A stretch of 64,000 nt of DNA, taken from assembly GCA_033807775.1 (NCBI GenBank), contig CM066315.1:60520320-60584319 (forward strand), read 5' to 3'. Within the stretch, counting starts at the first letter, position 1. Every line of letters begins with the position of its first letter. This document shows positions 11,089-20,045 of this stretch, one piece after another. The stretch is from Saussurea involucrata (taxonomy: Eukaryota; Streptophyta; Magnoliopsida; Asterales; Asteraceae). Below the pieces are notes generated by a model. It was not told the DNA's origin and made no database searches. It was given only the letters and a program-made list of their open reading frames with translations. Position numbers and translations under genes: made by a program.

Positions 11089-11741
11089 CTCGTGCTCTTC
11101 CTTCGACTTCGAATATAGGAGAATATCGTCGATGACACAATCACCGACCGGTCCAACATCGGGCTACACTCCCGGTTCATAAGGTCCATGAACGCTGCTG
11201 GTGCATTGGTGAGCCCGGAAGGCATCACCACAAACTCGCAATGGCCATAACGTGTACGAAAGGCCGTCTTCTCCGTATCCTCACTCTTCACCCGTATCTG
11301 ACGATACCCCGATCTCAGATCAATCTTAGAGAACCACGAGGCTCCCTGAAGCTGATCGAACAAATCATCGATCCTCGGCAGAGGATAACGATTCTTCACC
11401 GTAAGCTTATTCACTCACGGTAGTCTATACACATCCGTTGGGACCCGTCCTTCTTGTTTCACAAACAGAATCGGGGCTCCCCACGGTGAACAACTCGGCT
11501 TAATGAACTCCTTTTCGAGAAGTTCCTGCAACTGAGTATACAACCCCCTCAATTCCGGTGGAGCCAGGCGATAAGGCGCCTTGGCCACCGGAGCAGCACC
11601 CGGAATCAAGTCAATGCGGAACTCTACCTGTCGCTCGGGAGGTACCCCCGGTAAATCGTTGGGAAATACATCAGCAAACTCTTGTACAACTGACACATCC
11701 TCTGCAGTCTTCTTCTCTCCGTCGACGCATGTGTCTATCAC
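11058..11741 (-). pseudogene. Reverse transcriptase core, gypsy copy B (frameshifted)
   Basis: Frames 11415-11741 and 11058-11414 repeat the copy A arrangement, including the frameshift before NKLTVKNRYP and the one just upstream of the IDDIL catalytic box (near 11128-11148). Private substitutions include MPSGLTNAPAAF in place of MPFGLTNAPAAF. Confidence 0.88.
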
Positions 11742-12341
11742 ATACGCTAGATACCCCTGGCCACTGCTGTAAGTACCTCCGAGCCCTCACAGCCGAACAT
11801 ATCGCTGAGGTCCGCCTGGGCGAGTCGCCCTGAACTAACAGTTCATTCCCGCTTGGGGTTCGAACTCGTACTTGTTTGCGACGGCAAACAATCTCCGCAT
11901 CGAAAGCATCCATCCAATCCAGGCCCACAATCACGCACAGCTCTCGCATAGCGATTGAAATCAAATCAATCGGGAACCTCACACCAGAGATCTCCAAAGT
12001 GCACCCCCGGTACACGTCAGTAACCGTCAAGTCCTGTCATCCGCAACCTCAACCACAAGTGGACAGCCTAACCGTCCTACAACTCGGCCCCAACACTCAC
12101 TAACAGTGTGAGACACGAAAGGATGAGTAGCCCCGCTATCATACATCACCACAGCAGGCACCGAGTTAACTAAGAATGTACCTGTCACCACTTTATACGT
12201 AGCTTGTGCCTCCTCCACTCTCAGTTGATGAACTCTACCTCGGGCCGCCTCCATCACCACAGCAAGTGAAGCATACTGCGCAGTACTCACGAACTCCCTG
12301 ATCTCGGTACGTAACAATTTCTTGTACCACGTCTTCTTCAT
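11671..12341 (-). pseudogene. Aspartic protease, gypsy copy B (frameshifted)
   Basis: DSGATHPFV is kept in frame 12027-12341, and the C-terminal part lies in frame 11671-12030. The frameshift position matches copy A. No zinc knuckle precedes it. Confidence 0.82.
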
Positions 12342-12883
12342 GTCCTCAGAAGCAGCATACTAAGGACAGAAAATGCCATTTCCGTGAACTTTCGGTTCAT
12401 CTCCTTTACAGTCTCCGCAATCTGAGAGAGCTCCAAGAACTCTTTAGCAATCCTCTCCATCTCCACAGTGGGCACATACTCTGCACGAAAACGTATGACA
12501 AACTCCTCCCAGGTCAAAGTAGTGCGCTCGTTAAGCGTCAAGCAGTAGCACACTAGTCTTTCGCTCCGTCTCGTAACAGATTCACCGCGAAGCGAACTTT
12601 CAAGTTCTCAGGACAACCACTGGTAAGGAATGTGCACTCCATAACCGATCCTGATACTACAACTCTCTCGCTCAGGGCTGCCCACCGGCAGGGGGTGGAA
12701 TCGCCGCGATGCGCTCCTCTACCAACACTACTACCTCATTACGAATGGCGGTATAATCTCGGGGATCGCCTCCCCAGTAGCGTGCGTCACCTCAGCCGCA
12801 ATCATCTCTCGAATCTGCTCAGTGGTAACTCCGGTACCAGAATCTGAGTCAGTATTGTTGTTCCTCCTTAACGAGCTATTAGC
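12338..12883 (-). pseudogene. Gag remnant, gypsy copy B
   Basis: This matches the copy A gag pieces at a constant offset of 6633 bp. The 71-codon frame 12338-12553 carries LTWEEFVIRFRAEYVPTVEM. It has the same frameshifts as copy A. Confidence 0.72.
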
Positions 12884-13610
12884 ACACACTAAACCTGCTA
12901 ACTACGCTCACGCTCAACTCCTCGGATTCTCCGTGACTTTCCCCGACTCGAGCACGGATCCTGTGCTTCAGATAGTAGGAGCTCTACTACTACCTTCCAC
13001 ACCTATCCTTACTCGTTTCGAGTCCCGTCCTGAAGTGCCCAAGTAGTTCCTTGCCGACAGTTCCACCTATATGCCCGTACCAGCATATGCAAACACTCTT
13101 CCTAGCTCCCTAGGAATTTCACCTCATCCCGCTACCCTTGCTATGACGGAATCCCTACTAGTCATGACGAGTCGCCTCGCGAATGCACAGTTGCATACAG
13201 TGTAAAACCAGATAGACTTTCGAATAAAAGATTCTATCCTACAACGCTCAAACAAGAGCAGCGCAATAGAACTAAATCCAACATTCTAAGGCTATTCGGT
13301 TCCTACTGCATACAACCTATAGTGCATTCACTTATCAACCTATCAAGGCTAGCATAAATTCCTATTAGCAAGCAACAAACATGCAGTACAGTGTAATAAG
13401 CACCAAGCAATCTAGCATACATACTACTATGTTCTAGAAAGCAATAAATTACACTAAGTACTTTACCGTTTCCCAAACGGACTTTTCCTTTCCTTTTACT
13501 TCTCAAAATTTTTAATAAAAAGAAAAAAAAAGAAAAAAAAGAAAAAGATAATCCCGAGCCGCAAACTTGAGTTCAAACACACCGAAATGTGTTTGATTCG
13601 CTCAAGCTGT
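12884..13610 (-). other. Gypsy copy B 5' leader
   Basis: Noncoding. It lacks the 47 bp found at 6835-6881 in copy A; the junction is at 13467/13468, with ACC microhomology at the break. Confidence 0.7.
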
Positions 13611-13622
13611 GCTCTGATACCA
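13611..13622 (-). promoter_or_regulatory. Primer binding site (tRNA-iMet), gypsy copy B
   Basis: TGGTATCAGAGC on the minus strand, 3 nt downstream of LTR 3. Confidence 0.9.
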
Positions 13623-13625
13623 ACT

Positions 13626-15765
13626 TGTAACGTCGCAAAAATTACAATAGATTTGAACTTTTTAAAATACCATTTTATTAAATAAAACCATAGGTAATTC
13701 AAACGTTTAACAAAACCTCGTTAATATAAACATTCAATTAGTTAACACAGCGGAAAATGTAAATAATAAAACATAATGTCTCCAAGTGAAATTGCCGAGA
13801 GTCTCAACGCGCCAGTGTGTACCGTCACGCCTTACTGCCACTCGCACCTGAAATCATAATTTATAGGGAAGGGGTAAGCACGAAGCTTAGTGAATTCAAA
13901 CACATACGCAGATAGCAATTATATACACACCACTCCTATCCGCACATAGACAACCAACACAAGCAGTTAAATGGTACAAACACATGCAAGAACACCCTCA
14001 CATGTCTCTTTCGGCTCCCCGAATTCACACAACGCTCGTGTAGGCATCCCTCGGTCTCCCCGAGTTCGTACCACACTTATATACAATTTCTCGGTCCCAC
14101 CGAGTACTCGGTCTCCCCGAGTTCACAAAACACTTGTATACAAATCCTCGGTCCCACCGAGCCCTCGGTCTCCCCGAGTTCACAAAACACTTGTATACAA
14201 TTCCTCGGTCCCACCGAGCCCTCGGTCCCACCGAGATGTATACAACACTCATGGCATTATACTAGATATTAATTCAACCTAGTACTACTCACAACAATTC
14301 AGCTAATACACACAACAATTCAACTATTACACATAAACTACCGCGATGTACATATAATCCCTATTCTACGCAGTGAGAGAACTCACCTCAAAAGCAAAGT
14401 GGATGAACACAAACAGCAACACGAGCTCGTCAACTCCAAATCACTTCTTTTCACCTAAAGAAGTGTTACCAAGAGTCAAAGCGAAGCCCCAACCCTCAAA
14501 AATAACCATAAGACTAAAAGAGTAACATTTCAGCTTTTTGGTCTAAACTGCAGGTCTGTTCGGGACTTGTTTAGCCCCCTCTAGACCCACTAATCCAGAA
14601 ATCAAATCCCACAAACAGAAGGGTCTGGGTCTTAGCTTTCCAGGGACATATTATACGCGTTCTAACGATTTTCCTACGATTTTATACAATTATTCTAATA
14701 TCGAAACGTAAGGCTGGCAGATTCGGACCTGCTGCAAAAACGGCCCTTTTGCACCTAGCTAGAGGCCTAACCACGTTTTTGCTAAAACACGAAAAATGTG
14801 TCCGACACAGAATGTGAACTGTGGGCATCAGTTTTGCCTCCAACCGAGCTACGACGGAAAAGTTATGGCCGATACAAAACAGTGGCAGAAAAGGCGATTT
14901 CACATAAAATGATAACTTCGTTTTCTCGTTTTAGCGTTTTACGTTTAGGTTTAGGATTAGAGTTTCGCCTCTAAAAGCTGGACCACGAACATCACCACCC
15001 ACTGCCATCTCCTGCAGTGGTGGTCGGCGGCGGCGGCGGCAACCACTACCGGCGGTGGTGGTTCGGTAAAAACCTTCCGGCGAGACAAAACGATAACTAC
15101 CTAATCCATCTCACCACATCCACACCCACACACCGCCTAATGGCTGTAGACCCACCAACGCAAAAACCGGACTGGTGGTTCCCGGCGGCAACAGCCGTTC
15201 GCAGCCATGGCCGCAAGCAGCGGCGGTGGCGGTGGGTTTCTTTTCTCACGGCTTACCGGTGATGACGAAGGAAAGAAAACGAACAGAGAAGTGAGACCTT
15301 ACCTCGACGACGACACAGCGACGAAACCCGACTCCTTCACTCTCTCTCGCTACTCTCTCCTCTTCGCCGGCAGAACCAGCAGCGCCGGCGCCGGCTGTTT
15401 ATGGGTGGCTCACGGCGGCAGCAAGAGGAAGGGGGGTGGTTCGGCGATTCTGGGCGGATCAACGGTGGCAGCAAAGAAATAAACGGCAGGAGCGACGCTA
15501 GGGTTTTGTGGTTTATTGATTGCGAGAGACGAAACAACCGAGAGAGAAGGGGGTCGGCTTCTTTAAGTCGATCCCATGCAACAACTTATGCCCACTTGCC
15601 ATTTTTAGTCCCTGCACTACTAACCCTTTGCCAAACAAACAATTTTTAAGATAGATTAACATTTCTGGTCCTCGCCGCCAAATCCCGATAATAAATTCAT
15701 TTTAACAACAATAATAACTAATTAAAATAAGCGAATTAAAACCATATCGGGACACGGGCTTTACA
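13626..15765 (-). repeat. Gypsy LTR 3 (5' LTR of copy B)
   Basis: 2140 bp with the same ends as the other two LTRs. It is followed directly by CGAGG (15766-15770), the partner of 422-426. Confidence 0.93.
14050..14235. repeat. 57-bp palindromic minisatellite in gypsy LTR 3
   Basis: Units start at 14050, 14107 and 14164 with one trailing sub-unit at 14221, the same copy number as LTR 1. Confidence 0.9.
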
Positions 15766-15770
15766 CGAGG
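15766..15770. repeat. Target-site duplication, right copy (CGAGG)
   Basis: Directly follows LTR 3 and matches 422-426. Confidence 0.85.
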
Positions 15771-16526
15771 GCTCCTTCTCCTCCCCCCTCTTCAAACTCC
15801 GATTCGTCTTTTTCATTTATAAATCATTGCAGCTATGACCCTTGATGTAACAACCTCTTGTTCAAAATCCAAATTTCTATGAAGTGCGAGGGTATAATTG
15901 TGCATCCTATAAGTTTCAGGGACTTAAGGCATTTTATAAGAAATAAAAGAGGAGAAAACCCTTTTCTCCATTTCATTTTTCTTGGTGGCTACGATTTGTG
16001 GATAGGCATGGGAATGGGGCTGGTATGGGGCGGGGACCTCAATCCCTATCCCCGTCCCCGATCATTATATTCATCCCCATCCCCGTCCTCGTCCCCGCCC
16101 CCGCCGAGGAATATGATCATATCCCTATCCCCAACCCCACCGGGGAACGGGGATCCCCAACCCCACCGAGGAACGGGGATCCCCAACGGGGAAAGGGGGA
16201 TTTTTTCTCCAATCGAATTTTTTTATTTTAATACAAAAATAATTATTTTAATACAAAATTAAACATCATATAGTAATTAATAACCTAAAACCAAAAGAAA
16301 ATCAACCTAATCAAAAAAAATTAACGTCACACGTACCAAAACATATCGAGTAATATCCAAAACCATATCGAGTAATTATATATTGATTTGATGTTCAATA
16401 TACATACTAATATTCGTAAAATAACAATTTTAAATTCTAAACCTAGTTAGGAAATAGGAAATTACGAGTTACCGATTTAGCTTAAATAAATAATATATAT
16501 TTAATTTATTAATTTAAATATATAAC

Positions 16527-16545
16527 GGGGACGGGGCTGGGAGGG
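16527..16545 (+). other. G-quadruplex motif in hAT MITE
   Basis: Four G runs (4, 4, 3 and 3 Gs) separated by 1-2 nt loops satisfy the standard quadruplex pattern on the plus strand. Confidence 0.7.
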
Positions 16546-16595
16546 AGTGCCATACCCGTCCCCGTCCCCATCCCAGATTTGAGACAAACGGGGAT

Positions 16596-16617
16596 CCCCA
16601 TCCCCATCCCCATCCCC
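16596..16617 (-). other. G-quadruplex motif in hAT MITE, minus strand
   Basis: Four consecutive CCCC blocks, separated by AT, lie on the plus strand. The minus strand therefore has four GGGG runs with 2-nt loops, a strong quadruplex pattern. Confidence 0.75.
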
Positions 16618-17392
16618 GGTTTAGCGGGGAATCCCCATCCCTGATTGGGGTGGGTGGATCGGGTTCCCCGACGGGTCGGGACCCATTCCCATGCCCATTT
16701 GTGGAAGCTAGAGAGAAACTAGAGAGAGATTTGGTCTTCTTCATTGAAACCTTGGTGTAAGAGGTGGATTTCAGTGATTACACTTCATATTCTTCAAGGT
16801 AAGCCAATCCTTTTCATATTATGCTTATAGAAATGAGTCTATGGTTGGGATGGGAAATTTCTTACCCATTTAGGTTTCTGTGAGAGGTGAATTAGGAGGA
16901 ACCAAGAGCTTCAATTGGAAGTATGGTGGAAGAAATGCATCAAGTGATCTAAATCTTCATCATCTTCAAGGTATGACTTCTATACCTTCTTCTTCATGCT
17001 TGGATGGGTTGATTTTGTGGTTGGGGTTTTGTAAACCATGGATTTGTTGAGTCCAAATCATAGGGTAAGGAAAAGAAAAGAGTTTGGTTCTATCATCGCT
17101 CCTTTCTCTAGTTAGTGGCGGCTTCTTCCTAGTGTGATTGTATTGTTTTCCCTCATGTATCTTGGTAAATGATTGAGAATTTCATCATGTTTGCTTAGAA
17201 ATCTCTAAAAATGGCAATAGTTGGGTTTTAGAGTTTTGGGGGTTTGAAATATTGAATCAATGGATGGATTTTGGTGGGGCAAATGAGTTTTGGATGTTGG
17301 TTTTTGGTTCCTAAAGGTTTGGGTATCAAAAACTTTCGATTTTGGAGGTTTATAACCAATTTGGAGCATTTTGGGGGATTTAGAATTGAGAT

Positions 17393-18364
17393 TGTTGGTC
17401 CCGAAGGCCTATACAAGTTTGTAGAAGGGGGGGGGGGGGGTTGAATACAAACACACAGATTTTACTTTACTAAATTGTTTATTGATAAATCATTAACAAT
17501 TTACAGCTTGTTGCGGAGACAAGATTAAGGATAAACCTAAATCTAAACAAGTTGGAACACTAAGGTTTCTTGCACTAAGAAAGATAAGGAAATTACTAAT
17601 AATAACCTATCTTGAGATAAGAGATATGAACTTGTCCAGAGTTAGCAAGTTACTTCAAATGAAGTGAGTTCATCTCTTTATATACTGCATGCATTAAATG
17701 CAAATCAGTATATACTTTACACGTGTCATCAGCTGGTTGGTTGCATGTCATTGACCTTGGTTGACAACCTTAGTAGCCGTAAGGATGAACAGTGTAGTAT
17801 CAGAGTGGTTGTACGATTTCAGATATTCGGAGGTTCTTTTCTGACATTTCGTACGGAGGCGTGCACGGGTGGTTAAGACAAAAGTACTTTGTACGGAGGA
17901 CTTCATGATCAGCTTTCGTTGATTCAACGATTATCATTTACTATTCAGCAGATGATAAAGTTCAGCGATAGCTGAAGCCTGGTACTTGATACTTCACGTT
18001 GAGTGGACAAATCTGAGTCTTCGCTGATCCGCATCAGTTCATTAGGAGACTTGTCGCTGGTTCTTGAGCTTGATCTTCGACTTCAGCGTAGAACCTTTGT
18101 TGACGTGAAACTTGTCTTCAGGGATCATAAGTAAACAACTAACTTATCAGCGATCATCATAATGACTGAACAGACTCAGAGCATTAATGATGAACAATGT
18201 TCGCTGAATGTTTAATTTAAAAAGCGAGAGTTCCTATCAGCGGTACTGGAAGATCTTAGTACTTATCAGCGATAGTGAAACTCTGATACATATTGTTTAC
18301 TTACAATTTTCACTAAGTATTTAAGAGAGGGTCATTATCAAATCACTGAGGGTTTGGATCAACA
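17393..18364 (-). repeat. Outer copia 3' LTR
   Basis: 972 bp with TGTTG...CAACA ends and a run of 14 Gs near the start. It pairs with 41262-42232 through shared variants such as CCCGAAGGCC that differ from the inner element's LTRs. Confidence 0.92.
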
Positions 18365-18376
18365 ATCTCCCCCTAT
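18365..18376 (-). promoter_or_regulatory. Polypurine tract, outer copia
   Basis: The minus strand reads AATAGGGGGAGAT directly before the 3' LTR. Confidence 0.88.
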
Positions 18377-18630
18377 TTGATTATGACATAGCAACAAAGA
18401 AAATTGCTATTTAATGAAAACATAAGGATAAAAAGAACTCATAAAATATTTGTCCCTTTTACTGTTTTCTGGGATCTTTTCAGTACTGATGGAGTAAAGT
18501 ACGTTCGCTGAAATCTTTCTTTAAAATATTGAATCAGGTTACAATGAAGAACAGAAAGATTATAAGTACAAGCGAAATAATTTACAAGTACAGAAGGATA
18601 ACTGATACAATAGAGAAAAAGGAGATTATA
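18377..18630. other. Outer copia 3' noncoding segment
   Basis: Noncoding stretch between the stop of the extra ORF and the purine tract. No coding is seen. Confidence 0.7.
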
Positions 18631-19887
18631 TCAGTTTTCAAAAGGTTCTTCCTTAATGAGAAGTTCATCAAGGGTCGTCTTTTCAGTGGGGATCATCCAG
18701 TCAGGAACCGTTACGCCTTGTTTTCTTTTGTTCAGCGCTTCTTTAAAGATCAAGGGTTTTAGGTGTCGTGCCTGAATGTCTTTTCTGAAGTCACACCAGT
18801 AGATGAGATCTCTGAGCTGTTCGATTGGAGTGATTGGAAGCTCAGCGATCCGTTGAAAACATTTACGTTCGTCGTAGTCAAGAAAGAATATTCCATAAGG
18901 ATTACTGATGACTTTACCAGGGACAAAAAGTTCACATGGTGGCAAAGAAATGTCAAGGGCAGATAGATAAGGGTCAGGACCAAGCACTTCAGCGCGAGAG
19001 AAACCAATTCCAGTTTCATTTCGTATGACAGGACCTGAGTTTGAATTTTGACGTTTCTTCTTTGGAGAGGCCCTTTTTCTTTTCAGCTTAAGATCAGGAA
19101 GAGGAGGAATGTCCACACAAGAAGATATCAAGTCGATCTGTCTGTTTATCAGCTTTTCGAAATGATCCTTGTACTTAGACTGTGACGATTGGATAGCTAA
19201 CCTCATCTCCAGCCATTCAGAGAGACCATACCCTTTTACAGTGTCAGCGCGAAAGGTTTCAGATTTGCCATCTTCTCTGAATAGTTTGATGTCAACAATA
19301 GGTACTCCGATAGATGTTCTTCCAGAGATGAATACCTTGTTGATCTTCGCTGGACGATATCTGAAGTGGATTTTCTCTTTACACCAGATCAGGGTGGTCT
19401 GAGAAACTTCAGTTTTCTTTTCCACGATCTTCTGGGCTTCTTCCCAAAGCTTTCGTTGGATTTGAATGGGAACACGCTTCAGCTTGGGGTCTTTGACAGA
19501 TTCTTGAGTAAGCTTGATGGCGTATTCTCTGTCTTTCTCTTCAGCTTCCTTTCTTTCAGCGATGAGGCGTTCAGCTCTGAGGTGTTCCTTGTATTCAGCT
19601 TTTGAAATTCTGAACTTAGGAGGAACTGAAGGCAGTTGATCACGCCTTAGAATGATTCGCTGATCCTGGAATCGCTTTATTATTTCCTCTTTTCTCTTTT
19701 GATCCTCTTCACTCAGCTTTTGAGGAACTGAGGAAGGTCTGTTTCTGTGCGAGAGAGGTTGTTCTTCTGGTTCATCAGTCTCAGAGATCAAATCTAAGAC
19801 TGGGATTATTTCATCAGCGGTAGCTGGCTTTATTTGTGAAGTCGCAGTAGTAGAACCTTCAGCGACATCCTCAAACAGGGGAGAGGA
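18631..19887 (-). CDS. Post-pol (env-like position) ORF, exon 2, outer copia
   Basis: 418 codons plus stop, open from the predicted acceptor CAGCTAG at 19888 to the stop at 18631. The exon starts SSPLFEDVAEG. It contains a long charged, probably helical stretch (RAERLIAERKEAEEKDREYA), a basic patch (KLKRKRASPKKKRQ) that could be a nuclear-localisation signal, and a conserved C-terminal block (PPCELFVPGKVISNPYGIFF). There is no signal peptide or membrane segment, so calling it an envelope protein is not supported by sequence. Its place between pol and the 3' LTR is where SIRE elements carry their env-like ORF. The function is unknown. The inner element holds a close homologue. Confidence 0.7.
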   Translation of the reverse strand, partial: SSPLFEDVAEGSTTATSQIKPATADEIIPVLDLISETDEPEEQPLSHRNRPSSVPQKLSEEDQKRKEEIIKRFQDQRIILRRDQLPSVPPKFRISKAEYKEHLRAERLIAERKEAEEKDREYAIKLTQESVKDPKLKRVPIQIQRKLWEEAQKIVEKKTEVSQTTLIWCKEKIHFRYRPAKINKVFISGRTSIGVPIVDIKLFREDGKSETFRADTVKGYGLSEWLEMRLAIQSSQSKYKDHFEKLINRQIDLISSCVDIPPLPDLKLKRKRASPKKKRQNSNSGPVIRNETGIGFSRAEVLGPDPYLSALDISLPPCELFVPGKVISNPYGIFFLDYDERKCFQRIAELPITPIEQLRDLIYWCDFRKDIQARHLKPLIFKEALNKRKQGVTVPDWMIPTEKTTLDELLIKEEPFEN

Positions 19888-20045
19888 CTAGCTGAAACGC
19901 AGCGATCTTACAAATAAGAACTGGGTAGAAGAACTTGGGTAGAAAAGATAGAAAAAGTATATGGATGTGTAGAGAGGTTGAGGAGTAGAGAACTGAGTGT
20001 GTATAGAGATGTTCAGGGAAGGAATATAAGTAAAGTTTAGTGTAC
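19888..20045 (-). other. Predicted intron in post-pol ORF, outer copia
   Basis: 158 nt, with donor CAG/GTACAC and acceptor TTTCAGCTAG/TCC on the minus strand. Removing it joins the two long frames in phase. The upstream frame otherwise stops two codons after the donor. Confidence 0.6.

Larger units (their letters stand above)
427..15765 (-). mobile_element. Tandem Ty3/gypsy element (three LTRs, two internal regions)
   Basis: Three LTRs of about 2.15 kb (427-2570, 7041-9203, 13626-15765) alternate with two near-identical internal regions (2571-7040, 9204-13625). All LTRs begin TGTAACGTCGC and end GGGCTTTACA on the plus strand. Coding is on the minus strand in the gypsy order gag, protease, RT, RNase H, integrase, with a primer site at the high-coordinate end and a purine tract at the low end. 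The single CGAGG duplication at the outer ends shows one insertion, later extended by unequal recombination between LTRs. The pol sequence suggests a chromovirus of Tekay/Del type (inference). Both copies are defective. Confidence 0.92.
16003..16697. mobile_element. Non-autonomous hAT-type MITE, GC-rich ends
   Basis: Terminal inverted repeats TAGGCATGGGAATGGG (left) and its near-perfect complement at the right end (one mismatch) bound 695 bp. An 8-bp direct duplication TTTGTGGA flanks it at 15995-16002 and 16698-16705, the length typical of hAT insertions. The arms (16020-16200, 16525-16690) are dense in CCCC and GGGG runs, and the middle is AT-rich. It encodes no transposase and must have depended on one supplied elsewhere. 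It sits inside the solo LTR. Confidence 0.85.
15846..17392. repeat. Solo gypsy-type LTR, left part
   Basis: It begins TGTAACAACCTC after CTTGA (15841-15845). The matching end GGGTTGTTACA is at 43308, followed by CTTGC, which gives an imperfect 5-bp target duplication. Removing the hAT MITE and the copia insertion leaves about 1.9 kb with no internal coding region. This fits a solo LTR left by recombination between two LTRs. A different family from the other gypsy LTRs in the window. Confidence 0.7.

Noticed and set aside
15858..16262. 134-codon plus-strand frame across the hAT MITE end
   Set aside because: It runs through the inverted repeat and GC low-complexity arm; no protein features.
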